Part shown: positions 36,607 through 48,300 of the stretch, piece after piece
How positions within the stretch are numbered: the stretch's first letter is position 1
Layout: each line of letters starts with the position of its first letter
Position numbers and translations under genes: made by a program
Source: Rhytidiadelphus loreus
Taxonomy: Eukaryota; Streptophyta; Bryopsida; Hypnales; Hylocomiaceae
Direction: 5' to 3'
DNA length: 64,000 nucleotides
Assembly (NCBI GenBank): GCA_947034895.1
Contig: OX344764.1
Coordinates: forward strand, 67,499,348-67,563,347
Notes under the pieces: model-generated
Database searches by the model: none
What the model was told of the DNA's origin: nothing
The model's input: the letters and a program-made list of their open reading frames with translations, nothing else

Positions 36607-39181
36607 CTATTTATATACGCCCAAGGGATTCTTCGCGTAGCTTCCCAAGGGGTTCCCAGACAGGGATTCCTTCCCATAGTTACCTAACGGATTAGTTTGT
36701 TTTCCATAGCTACCCAAAGGATTAGCAGCGGAGCTAGAATTGCTTTGGTACGAAGAGAGTGGGTTACCAGTAGCTTCTGATGCAGGAGGGTCGTCATTTC
36801 CAGTGTTTGTTGCAACGTCAAACTCAGGTGGGATGGAAACTATGGGTTCAGATGCCGATGCCGTTCTCAAATCCGGTTTCATCTTCTCCAAGACCACAGC
36901 ATTGGCAGGAGCTTCTAGATTGACCACCTCATCCACTTTATCAGCTGATGAGCTCGCTTGAGTTCCGGGCATCTGCAATAACACAAGCATGTTAATGACG
37001 TCAAAGCTTGGAACTGTCATAAAGAGGTCTTTGGAAAAATGCTTCCCACCCTGAACCAGAACGCAACCCACCTGCTGGGTGGTGACTGATCCATCCACCA
37101 CCGCAGGTTGCAGAAGACTTTCAAACAGAATGTCATCTTCATTTTCTCCATCAGGCTTTTCTGTCTTCATCATTTCAATGATGGCACGATAGTGGTGAGA
37201 TTGATCTGTTGCAACACAGCTCATAAAATTAAGACACATATGTGGCAAGATAAGAAGTCTGGCTATTGGTGTGAGGCCGGCATGAATCAAGAGTCTATTT
37301 GTTGGATACCTACGGACGGACGCAGTAATGTTCCAACAAGGTAGACTTCTTGAGAGATCTAGTGTAGTGCATAAATATTTTGCAAATACAATCTAATAAA
37401 CTTATAACATGTACTAGTACATAAAACGAATTTGCAAGGATACAATGCCACCCTACAGAGATATGCAACAGCTATACAAACCTTGTGTCTTGTGGCCAAG
37501 AGCATCAGCAAGGCGAACTGAATTTAGTTTCTCTTCATTCTTAAATTTTGCTTTAACTTGTCTTCTGGTTCTTCCAGGGAATAAATTCTGTATCAGCTCA
37601 AAATCTGTCCCAAATTGCTGCAGCGCCTGCATAAAATGGAAACCGGCAAGAACTTACTCAAGAACACTTCTTCACACACTAGAATTACATGCAGTAGATA
37701 TGTTGGATCCAACCTAAATTGGGACAAGTGTTGCTCAAGCGACACCAACCACTGAAATGTCCAAATTGTGGTACAGTCCCTAAGTAGAACATACATTTGG
37801 TATCTTCTGAGCAACACTCCACCGAAGATGATGACATTCTCCTCAGCTTACATTGCCAAGATACCTTGTAAAACAAATCCGTGTCTTCAGCCTTCCACCT
37901 CTCCACAGGTGTTCGGTTAGAGTACGAGTTATAATTGAGCTTGGGTCTATCCTCCTCCACCCTGCGATAAGAGTCTGTATCCTCTCGTGTGCTGGCTTGA
38001 GCGGCAACAACCAAACTTTGTTGATTGATCACAATCCGCCCATTCACAATCTGCACTTGAGGAGTTAAGACGGAGGGAGCAGGCCTGCCAAAACACAACA
38101 TGCAATTTGTCACCAAATCTGGATTCTAAAATCAAGATGAACAAAAGGACAACTTGCACAGCAAATTTCAGCAATTCCGGGCTGAGTCAACCAGGCTAAA
38201 AGAAAAGAAGCCAGCTTACGTATCCTGTACTACCGGACTCTCCGCTGCAGCGCTGGTGGTGGAGGAGGAAACCCGTTTCTCTTTCCCCTCAGCTTTCGTC
38301 GCCGCTTCCTCTCTCGCTTTCTGCACATAACAGAATAAAACTCTCATTACTGGAACTCGAGAAGAAACAGAACCTCAAGATCTATATAGAAATCCTTGCT
38401 TACAGGAGCAAGAACTGAGGCATTTCTTTCTTGAAGGAGCAGTGTCGTTCAAGCTCGATCATAAACCCTCCAACTTTCTTACATCAAATTGCGTCCTAGT
38501 TGCAAACGGAAACAAACATATTACACGCAATTTATTTATTACGGATGCAACACAGAGCCTCAGGTCACATCCAAATCTATTACCGACGTTACCGCCTCCC
38601 TGTCCCCCCCCATTCACACGACAGATACTTACCGCCCTTTCAATCGCCTCCGCCCTCCGAATGATCTCCTTCATGGTCAACTGCGAAGGATCGGACAAGT
38701 CCAGCGATGCAGCAGCCTTCATGTTCCTCAGCGGTACGGTCTTCGACTCCGCATCTTCCATATCCCAGCACTACCTCATCATTAATTCCACCAAACCCTA
38801 AATTCAAGAATAAAATAAAATAAAATAAAGACCAATCAGTCACTCAGTTCCATCGGCAAACGAACCTTTCCTCCTGCCCGAACTTGTACGATGTACAATC
38901 TTGCGCTTCTTGTTGTTACCAGTATTCACAGCACGTGCCCGAGTCAGGGGCGCCACGGGAAGCGACACTTCCTCCTCTTCTATCTCCTCCATCTCGTCCA
39001 TTTCTTCTTCACCTTTCTGAGACAAATTTGGTAGCGCAATGAGAGTCGAGGAGGCGGAGCCATTGGCGGCTAGGGTTAGGGCTGGATGTAGTTGACTCCA
39101 GACTTGACATTCGAGCACCCTTAGACCACTGATTTGCAACGACTCACCAGTCTTTTCTGAATTAGTCAAAGCCAAAGGCAT
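36607..39181 (-). CDS. BDP1: TFIIIB subunit B'' (BDP1-like), seven exons
   Basis: B'' joins TBP and BRF to place RNA polymerase III on tRNA and 5S genes. Exons: 39181-38866, 38754-38633, 38320-38220, 38084-37865, 37626-37482, 37205-37072, 36972-36607, all in phase (467 residues). Order: acidic stretch (EEEMDEMEEIEEEE) and basic patch (KKRKIVHR), LTMKEIIRRAEAIERA, then the signature extended SANT/Myb domain split by intron 4: TPVERWKAEDTDLFYK and ALQQFGTDFELIQNLFPGRT, RRQVKAKFKNEEKLN. The short acidic exon 6 follows. The last exon is disordered and ends in five NPLxxY repeats (NPLSSY, NPLGSY, NPLGNY, NPLGSY, NPLGVY). The acceptor of exon 2 (AG at 38755) was chosen because it alone keeps frame with exon 1, but its pyrimidine tract is poor; translation might instead start at the Met at 38761. 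The SANT assignment is sure; the first two exons are less so. Confidence 0.88.
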
Positions 39182-40083
39182 TAATGGCGGGCAGACAGCA
39201 GGCACAGGCAGCGAGGGAGGACGCTTCAATGACAACCAAGAAACACAGCCCCGATCCACCACCAAGGAAACCCAAACAGAAAAAACTCAACGCTTCCCAC
39301 TATTTCCCAATCCTTCCCAATGTGTCTCCTATATACAAACGAGACTCACGACCACACTCCAGTACTCCACTGCGACATCACCGTCTCTCAACTCCGCATC
39401 TCCGCACTCCCATTACATTATCCACCCTCACCCCGAAAATCACGAACCCAGCCTCGCTCCGCAAATTCAGCACTCCGCAATACGCACACCAATCCCGCCC
39501 ACAACTCAAACCCAAACCCAAACCACCCTCTCTAATCTCTCACACAAAGCTTCGGCAAACTCTGTCTGTCTCCGCCCTGTTTGAGATTCAAAGCTCAAGA
39601 ATGGGAGTGTTGAAGGTCCATGCAGAGAGCTCGGGAGATGCGGAGGAAGTGGGAGCATGGCACACTCTGCTGCTGCTTGCTCTCGGAAGTGGCGAAAGGG
39701 AATGATATAAGGTGATGGAAACTCAAACTGCGATGGCGACGGGCAGGCAAGCGGGAAGGGAACGGCCTGGGCCTGGCGTCCCTGGCTGGTGTCCCTGCCT
39801 GGCTCCCAAGTTTGCCGCCTTGGTATGGCGATGGCGGGCTATGGGATGATGGAAGTATGTTCAGTAACTTAGAGCATCGCCACCAGTTGCACTCCAAATG
39901 ACCACTGTACCCAAAAGTGGCGAGGGCTTTGGAGTCCCGTGAGATGTGGTCCCCACCAACAACACTCTAAAATTGGATTGAGCATAATTTTTCAAGTGTC
40001 ACCGAGGCACCAGACAATGTGGCTTATTTTTGGAGCTACAAATTTTAGGATTGAGTTTTTTGTTGAATAGTGCAATGGATCTG
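39182..40083. other. BDP1 upstream region
   Basis: C-rich leader and promoter side of BDP1. A plus-strand frame of 173 codons (39184-39705) is Pro/Ser/Lys-rich and overlaps the BDP1 start on the opposite strand; it looks compositional and is not accepted. Near 39870 AGAGCATCGCCACCAG resembles a plant MITE end, without a partner found. Confidence 0.4.
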
Positions 40084-40365
40084 TGGATTAAAAATAAAAA
40101 CTTTATCTTGTACCCCCACATGAACACATAGTAATGGATTAAAAATAAAACTTTTAATCTTATACCCCACATGAACACATAGTAATGGATTAAAAATAAA
40201 ACTTTTAATCTTGTACCCCACATGAACACATAGTAATGGACTAAAAATAAAACTTTTAATCTTGTACCCCACATGAACACATAGTAATGGACTAAAAATA
40301 AAACTTTTAATCTTGTACCCCACATGAACACATAGTAATGGACTAAAAACAAAAGGTTTATCTTT
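40084..40365. repeat. 51-bp minisatellite, 5 full units plus a partial one
   Basis: Units start at 40084, 40135, 40186, 40237, 40288 and 40339, a regular 51-bp spacing. Each reads TGGAYTAAAAATAAAACTTT, then TAATCTTGTACCCCACATGA and ACACATAGTAA. Because 51 is a multiple of three, repetitive 17-residue ORFs appear in two minus frames; these are not accepted as genes. Confidence 0.9.
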
Positions 40366-41099
40366 TACATTAAAGGTATATATAACATATACATTTACTT
40401 GTTAATATTTATAGAACTTATAATTTTAAGTTTGAATGAAATCTTATATAATGTTATGTTTTTACATAAAAAGTCTTTTATTATTTTTCCCATCTTTCAA
40501 GAGTGTGGTGTGTGCATTGAAACTTGTGGTTTCAAAGCATCCACATTCTCTTGAGGGTACACATGGGAAAAAAGCTTGTTCGTATTGTAGTGCTCCATGA
40601 TGGGTCTCCAAAAATTTCCACTCTTTTGTCTAGTCTTACTTTGGATTTTATAAGGCTATGAAATGTGTAAAAAAGAAAAATAAAGTTGCTTCTCCTCCAC
40701 CTCACAAAAGTTTGCAAAAATTTCTAAAATAATATGAATTTTTTTAGATCTCTAAAAAATAAAATAAAAATTTGTCTTTCATATGTAGCTGTTTAATCAA
40801 TGTAATGAATAGAATAGCACATCTACTAAAAAAAAGATCATAATTGCTTGTCCTTATCGTCACAAAAGTTCTTCCCCTTCTTCGCACCTTCCATTATCCT
40901 CCATTGCATCCACGTCGACATCCACTGTGCCTACAATCTTCGTTGACCAAGTTAGCATTGAGTGTAATATTGCCCTCTACAAAGGCCCTTCATTGCCGGG
41001 CAAATGTAGAAGTGACGGGATAAACAATAAAAATAGTACCATAACGTGATGTTGGTGTGGAGCCATTTTCCGCTACCCAAGTACGGCAAGTGTTGTGTG
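40366..41099. other. AT-rich intergenic DNA
   Basis: No gene or bounded repeat recognised up to the start of the DUF4283-like frame. Confidence 0.4.
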
Positions 41100-42299
41100 C
41101 CGTTGCCGAGACCTTTGGAGACAACTAGTGGTGATGCTCTCAGGGCACCACCCCAAGAGGTACAAGGTATCACGGGGTAGATGTAGGACAGTCCGGTCAA
41201 GGGGAGCGTCTTGCCATAGATATATCACAGGAAGAAAACAGCATAATACATGCACATAGAGATGCCGCTAAAGACGTTACAGTGGTAGATCAAGTGGTAG
41301 GCAGGTCGCCAACACTCAAAGACATTAACGCTTGGGCTAAAGAGATGCTACATACATCACTAGAAAGCATTGTGATGCTAGGCAACAGTTACTTCGAAGC
41401 AACATTTGTGGCAGAAGCAAGCAGTGCTCATGTGTTAGATGGAAAGTACTATATGGGTGCACACGAAGTCGTCTTAGCACGCTAGTCTCCGTTCTTCTCC
41501 TTGGAGCAAGCGAAAACAGTGGTAGAACTCACGTATCCCATCTGGGTACAGATACAAGGGGTAGGCAAACACCTCCAGAACACCACTTGTTTGCTGATTT
41601 TAGCTGCCAAACTCAGCAAAGTACTTAAGGTAGAGCCGCTGGAATCATACAAAGGTAAAACAGCGGGGTATCGCATCAAGATCCTAAGAAGCAATATCCA
41701 TGACCTCCCCACCACAATCGTCTTACCAGGAGAACAACCAAGGGAAGTCACAGAGCATGGGATGTTGTTCAGTGGTCTTTCCAATCAATGCAAACGTTGT
41801 TGAAAGTTTGGGCATATAGCAAAACACTGCGACAAACCCAAAAATCCACGGGAGGGGTGGAAGTATAACGCAAAAGTCATAGCTCGCAAAGAGAGGAAGG
41901 AGATCGGCGGAAGTCAAGGCGGTTCCACTGAAGGATTGGTACCTAGCAAGGAAGGTCCCAAGGCAATAGGAAAACAGAGGGTAACAAGGGCATCAACAAT
42001 TTTGGAAGAAAGATGCTCGGAAGACATAGATGCTCCCAATCCAAAGCAATCAACAGGCGCACAGAAGGACCGGAAGAGGACGCACGCCACAACTCCAACC
42101 GCACAATCGCCCCTCAGACAACCATGCACATGCAGCCAACAAGGGGACCAAAAGCATTGGGAGCCCAACAAACTCCAAAGTCAGGGGAATGCTCCAACCC
42201 AAAAGGGCAGCAGCAATGGCCATCCCTTAGCCAAGGAGGGCAAAAATGGGTCAAACGAAGCTCGAATGCAAGAAGCAACTGATCATGGGCGGACGCCAT
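41100..42299 (+). pseudogene. DUF4283 / CCHC zinc-knuckle protein (LINE ORF1-like), broken
   Basis: One plus frame runs from about 41100 to 42304 with two nonsense codons: TAG at 41483-41485 and TGA at 41801-41803. The middle part (LTYPIWVQIQGVGKHLQ, LKVEPLESYKGKTAGYRIKI) has the layout of plant DUF4283 proteins, typical first ORFs of LINE elements. It is followed by a CX2CX4HX4C zinc knuckle (CKRC, KFGHIAKHC) interrupted by the TGA. The C-terminal part is low-complexity and basic. The TAG lies where DUF4283 proteins often have a conserved Trp-Ser-Pro, consistent with TGG to TAG. The frame is cut by the LTR start at 42300, and no reverse transcriptase follows. Confidence 0.65.
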
Positions 42300-44299
42300 T
42301 GTGAGCCCCAAATTTGTCACTTGGGACTCATAGTTCTTTTTTTTTAGTTTGTTACAAATTAAAGCATAAAATACTACGAAAAGCCCAAAAAAGAATGTAG
42401 AACCAAAATAGGTATGTCACGTACCGGTATAGCATTTGGTCATAAATAGCCTTTTACCCCTAGATTACCCACAAACCCCACTTGTATATAGGTTAGAACC
42501 CGTAAATAGTGGGAAATAATAAAACTACCCGGAACTTACTTGAAATAGACCAAATCCTGTGCACATGACCGTGATAGGGATCCCCACATAAATCTCCAAA
42601 GATAGGTTCTAGTTTTTCCATTCCATCGATGAAATGTTAGGAATTCCAATTGTTAGCTTGTATTTGTTACTTGTCCAAGACAGGCCCTATGGAGGAATCC
42701 ATGGCCGTCAGATAGTGCTCTTAGATCTAAAACATGTCGGGGTATTCACAGCAAAATCCGTTCGCCAAGATTCCCTCACGTGTGAAAGATTCCCTGACTA
42801 CCGATAATTCAAACGAAGTCAGTTTTTGCCTCGCCATCGACTGTGTGCCAGATTAGCTCAAGACTTGGCACGTGGCTTGAGGGACTCCATGAGAGGTTCC
42901 CCAAAAAATCTCGGTTTTTTCTGATCTCCAAAGGATTTTTTTCCGAGCAGTCAACCGCCAAAAGACACAATGGGAAATTCGTATAAATTACCTAGGCAAC
43001 AGTAAAATCTCACTAAAAATAAGATTAGCACATTTTATGTTAATAACGTGCTCTGACAAATTTCATGGTGTTCCGATAGCGGGAGGCAGCCGAAAACATC
43101 AACATTCCTCCAATTATTAATTACAGCAAGATCTTTGCGGGGTTGACTGACCTCCCGGGAGCATACGAAGTCGGAACGAAGGCATCGAGGAGTATTTTCT
43201 TACTCCCTAGAACCTCCTCCAAAATCCTAGCTAGTTACCCAGGCCAAAAGAGATAAATTCCAAAAGTTAGGTTTTTACCCTTTTAATTGGCTCTAGTTGG
43301 CGCTAGTTTCTGATGGGTTTTTCGCGATAGAAATAGGAGGTGGAGGGTCATTTGGATTAAAAATGGCCTTCTGAAGCCATCGGCGCAATCCATTTGCGAT
43401 TCCAAGTTAAACTCCAAAAGTTAGAAGTTAGGACCAGCGTAAAACCCAAAATTAGGTGGAAATCTCAAGAGATAAGGATGAAAATCCAGATGGATGAGAT
43501 TTCTAGTAGTAAGTCGAGGGAGGGAGTGGGTCCTAGGAAACCTATGAAAGGGGGCCCTTCTCCCTCCCAAAACACCCCCAATACTTGTTTTGGGTCCGTG
43601 GGTCCGACCTCTTTTCATGTTTTGGTACTTGCCAAAACTCCCTACGGTGTTTTTGGAGCACTCTTGCTCCTCTTGTTGTTGCATTTTTTGTGTTCAAAGT
43701 CCGTGGGGGTTCTTCTTTGTCATATCCTTGCAACTTTTGTGGAGTCCTTAAAGCATTGTCTTTAGAGTCCTTGATCATCTTTGGTGTGCATTATACTAAT
43801 CCTAGAGCAACCCTTCACTGTACCTTGGCGATGCTGCTTTGGGGGGCCTCTAGTTCCATGACTTAGTGATTATATCGTCTTACCATTCACTTACCATGTT
43901 CTCTTGCATTTATTACTAACCCGAGTCTTTTGCATTACGTTGAACCGAGTCTTTTGTCTTTTGTTGGAAAAGAATGGAGTAGTGTCCCTTGGAGTAACCA
44001 GACTCCACCTTCTAGATCTAGTTCTAGTCCTAAATTGTGTGTTAAAAGAGTCACCAGATGGCGGAGCTTTGAATCCGTGGAGAAGCAAATAGTCCTAAAT
44101 TTAGTGTTAAAATCAAATTGATGGCGAAGCTTTGCACTTCCCCCTAGGTTAGTTTCAAAGTTTAGTTCCCAAAACATTTTGGGGACTGACCAAAGTTTAG
44201 TGTCCAAAATAGTTTTGGTTGTTCTTAGAAAAAACTCCTTGTGTTGTTCGTTCTTTTTTTTTCGTTGTTTGCCCAAATTTATAATTAAGAAAAAAACCA

Positions 44300-44560
44300 G
44301 TCCAGCTCAAGGGAAAGGGCCAGTTCAACTCGGGAAAGGGGTCAGTCCAGCTTGGGGAAAAGGGCTCAGTCCATTCCGCTTAGGGAGGGAGGGTCCAGTC
44401 CGCTTGAGGAAGGAGGGTCTAGTCTAGCTCAAGGAGGGAGGTCCAGTCCGCTCGGGGAGGGAGGGTCTAGTCTAGCTCGGGGAGGGAGGTCCAATCTAGC
44501 TCGGGGAGAGAAGGGGCTAGTCTAACTCGGGAAGGTTGGGGTCCGGTTTCGCTAAAAGGA
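44300..44560 (+). repeat. G-rich variable minisatellite inside LTR copy 1
   Basis: Repeated GTCCAGTCTAGCTCGGGGAG-like units with GGGAGGGAGG runs. The equivalent place in copy 2 holds a different C-rich series (CAGCCCAGCCA, AAGCAGCCC), so the block has been rewritten between copies. Confidence 0.65.
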
Positions 44561-45226
44561 GGGTTGGCTAAAATTAAGCTAGGGGGTGGAAAACTAGTAG
44601 GGGGAGAGATAGGAAGAAGAAGTAGAATAGACAAGGTCACGTAGAAACCGGAATCCTAGCCTAGGGGGTACAAGGAGGCTAAACAAGACCAAGGCACCAC
44701 GAAGCTCGCCAAGCACCACCACCAACACCACATCAACATCAACGTTTCCACCACAACCTCAAGGCACTCACCTCCAAATGAAGGAAGGATAGAGTAAGGA
44801 GGAGTTAGATAGGGGGAAGGCCTTGGTAGAGATAAAGGAAGAATTCCTTCCACCATTAGGATAACCTTACGTGCATGGTATTTTCTTCCATGCGTAACTG
44901 GTAGTTAACCGACAATTTGACTTTCTAAGCAAGTGAAGGACACCTCCAACCACTTGTGATTTTTGACAAGGCCTCTGCCGGTTTTGGGGACGGGCAATAT
45001 AATTTGAAGTTGTCTTGGGATGTGCAGTACAGAAATTTGCAAGTTTTTTGGATGTTCAAAAATGAGAAGGACGACTTGTCAAAAAAATGAAAATCATTGA
45101 CATTATGTAGGAAGTATTACAACTAAAACTTCTAAATCTTTTGGATGTTCAAAATTGAGGAAGGACCAGTTGTAAAAAAACAAGAACTTGAAATCATTGA
45201 CATTATGTAGAAAGTGGTACAAAATG

Positions 45227-47968
45227 TCACTGAAGAGGACGGATCCTACGATCTCTCAAGTTCCTCCACACAATCATGACAACATTCCAATCAATGTCTT
45301 GTATTAAAATATTAGCACAAGAAATGCGCATTAATGCATCTAATGTCTCCAATTGCAATTTAGAACGCAAGTGGTTTTTGATCAAATTTTGCTTGGAAAA
45401 TCCCCTCTCACACACTGCTGTACTAGATGGTATTACCATCACTTTTCTCCAAAGCATGTACAATCCTGGCCAATTTGTAGACCATTCAAGAGTTGTACAT
45501 GCAAAATCCCATGCTTCCCATAAAGATTTATTGGGTACCATCTCCTTCAAAGTCTCTACCATCTCCAAACATTCGCCCCGACATTGATCTTGCTCTGCAT
45601 TAGAAATTCCAAACTTCTCACAAAGCCTCTCTAACCATGCCTCTGTACGTATATTTCTCTCCTCCTCATCGCTTGAATAGAAAATAGGGCTGAAGAGCTT
45701 GCAAGCATTGAAGACATGAAGGTTTGGGAACCTTTCATTTAAAGAGTCCACAATTCTTTGCACATACTCAGCACCGATAGCTTGACATTCTTCAAGAGTA
45801 CCTGGACAATCAAAAATGCTCCCTTCATGAAGGATATAAGACTTCTCTGTTTCATCTGCAAGAATATAAACCATCTCACGAGAATTTCTTGAAGCCTCAA
45901 GAAATGGCCATAAGAATTTGGAACCTCTTCCAAATGCAAGTCCCCCTGGAGAAAAAAACCTCCGGTTCAATATTGTAATGCAAACATTCAAATATCCTCC
46001 AATTTGTGTAATGTCAACCTTATCATATTGAAACATCTTGTTCAGCTTATTCAACTCCATCAAGACATCTACTAGTAAATGAAGAAGGAATTGGAATTGA
46101 AAAAAGGTCATTTTATGATACCAATCAGGCTCTTCAATTCGAAATGTCTCCAACAATGCAGGCATGCAATCCAATATACGTTGCATGACTAGTCCACGAG
46201 ATAACCACCTCACACCATGAATTTGGAGTATAACCAAAAGATCTGATGCAAATTCCTCCATCAATGCATCAAGCTCCTTCTTCCGAATGCTTGATCAAAC
46301 ACTAAGAACTCCAACGATGCTTTTGTTGCATGTCTTGTAGCCAAGGCCTCCCTACATAAAATTATGACAATTAACAATTAAAAACTTTACAAAAAACCTT
46401 AAATATACAAAATAAATGAGCTCGAATTTTTTTTAAATACTTACCTATGAGCAATGCAATGTATGTTGATGAGCACAGGAACTCTTTTACGGAGCCTAGT
46501 TGCTAATCCTGTTCTCCAACCTATCATAGATGCTGCTCCATCTGTGGCTAAAGCCACAATCTTCTCCACTGGCCATTCTCGAGCAGTCAAAAGGTCCATC
46601 AAAGTTGTATACATAACTTCAACTGTGCCGCGAGAAACTCCTAATAATTCCACAAAGTACATGCAGGATTCACCCATTCCTCCACGAGCTAAACTACAAA
46701 CGTACACTATCAAATGTTGTTCAAGAGTGCAATCTGTAGACTCATCAATCAAAAGAAAAAAGACGGAGGACAAATTAACTTCTTGTAAGTTTGTTTCCTT
46801 CAAATGAGAAGAAATAGCCCACAAGAAATCATAAGCTGCCTCCCTACTAGTATACGAACCATAGTCATCATTAGCAAGCATGTTTGGAGTTTGCAAGTAC
46901 ATATGCATCCAACATGTATCCTCGTACTGAGAAATCAGTCGATCTTTTTGAACTATAAAATAAAGAAGTTTCATACAAGTGACAATCTTTGCAGTCTCAA
47001 TGTCTAAAGCATGTGCAACATGTCAAGCCATAGCTGCAGCTTCAGGTGTATTTCTTGCCCCTTTCCACCTTCGTAAAGCTACAATATGAATTCCACTCTT
47101 TTCGTGCACCTAGTGATGACATTATATAAAAATAAGAGAATGACATTAAGTTGAAGGACACTGTATTTTTTATTTTCTCAGAAAAAGGACAAAAACAATT
47201 GAACGAAGAACTTTCAATTTCTAGCATTGGATTCAATAGTGCTGATTCAATTGAAAAATAAGTATGAACAACAAGCAAAGGAATGTTATTTTTGAATTAA
47301 TATGAAAGTTTGGAAGTACTTCAAGAAAATAATATAATATACATGATAGATTTTTAAAGCATATGACATTTTCGAAAATGGCAATGTACATGAATCAATT
47401 AAAAAAATTAAGAGCAAATTAAACTAAAATAAAAAATAAGGATGAACAACAAGCAAAGAAATGTGTTTAAGGCTTAAATTATGTTTCAATGAACTCTAAC
47501 CTTGACTGATGAAAGTTGAAGTGATTTGCATCCTTCACCAGTACCCCATGGTGTTGGAATTGCTCAATGCATACATGTAGCACACTTCATAACTCCATCT
47601 CGAGTTCCACCATGAAGTTGAATATGCATAAGCCAACGCTGCCCACTTTGCCAACTTGTTCTAAATCTTCTTGATTTAAATCTTTGCCGTGAATGAGGAG
47701 GGTTTTGATCATCTTCTTCAATGTCTTTAGAAACATTATCTTCCTCTTCATGAGGATCCTCTTCAATAGCATCTTCATCTATTTGTAAAGAAACCTCTGG
47801 AAATGAAGGTACCGAATTAGGAGCAATATATGAAGAAGTAGACTGTTCATGAAGAATACTTCCTCCGGTACTCTGAGAAGAAGAAGATGCATGGAACCAA
47901 TGATTTATATTTGGTTGTTGTACATCTCTCCTTTGTCTCGGGACACTTGAAATAGGTAAAGAAGACAT
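45227..47968 (-). pseudogene. hAT transposase (ZNF862-like), decayed
   Basis: Minus-strand exons: 47968-47501, 47109-46445, 46350-45227, with GT-AG introns. Exon 1 has an acidic region and a zinc-finger-like segment (SWQSGQRWLMHIQ, KCATC). Exon 2 holds the start of the RNase-H-like fold (VFFLLIDESTDCTLEQHLIV, VALATDGAASM, INIHCIAHR) with catalytic-type Asp residues. Exon 3 has the rest and the C-terminal dimerisation segment (LYMLWRKVMVIPSSTAVCER, GFSKQNLIKNHLRS). Damage: TGA at 47564-47566, TGA at 47023-47025, and a frameshift in exon 3 near 46285. A leader intron with acceptor just before ATG 47968 is likely. No active protein is expected. Confidence 0.88.
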
Positions 47969-48124
47969 AACTGCAAAAAAAAAATCATTATTGAAACCTT
48001 CACAAGTATTTAATTCCAAAATTATAAAACCTACGATAATGAATTCATTGCAAAATTCAAAAAATAAAAAAACAAAATAAAAAATGTACCATACTTGAGT
48101 GCACTCAAGTGGTGGTTTGTTGGC

Positions 48125-48300
48125 CTACAATAGACAAGTGATGGCTCCTCCCCTCTCAAACTCCCTTGTAGTCCCTCCCCTCTCCCTTCTCCTCTCTCCC
48201 CTCCCCTCTCTCCCCTCCCCTCTCTCCCCTCCCCTCTGTCTCTCCCCCTCTCTCTGTCTCTTCCCCTCCCCTCTCTCCCCCTCCTCTCTCCCGTCATCTC
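48125..48300. repeat. CT-rich polypyrimidine tract
   Basis: Runs of CTCTCCCCTCCCCT on the plus strand, inside the hAT element upstream of its transposase. It produces Arg/Gly/Glu-only ORFs on the minus strand, which are not genes. Confidence 0.85.

Noticed and set aside
39184..39705. 173-codon plus-strand ORF upstream of BDP1
   Set aside because: Pro/Ser/Lys-rich, overlaps the BDP1 start on the other strand and looks like C-rich leader DNA read as protein.
39999..40352. Repetitive 17-residue-period ORFs on the minus strand
   Set aside because: They arise from a 51-bp minisatellite whose unit length is a multiple of three; two frames are open at once and there is no other coding sign.
44179..44427. 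Plus-strand ORF in LTR copy 1
   Set aside because: Follows the G-rich minisatellite; repetitive and absent from copy 2.
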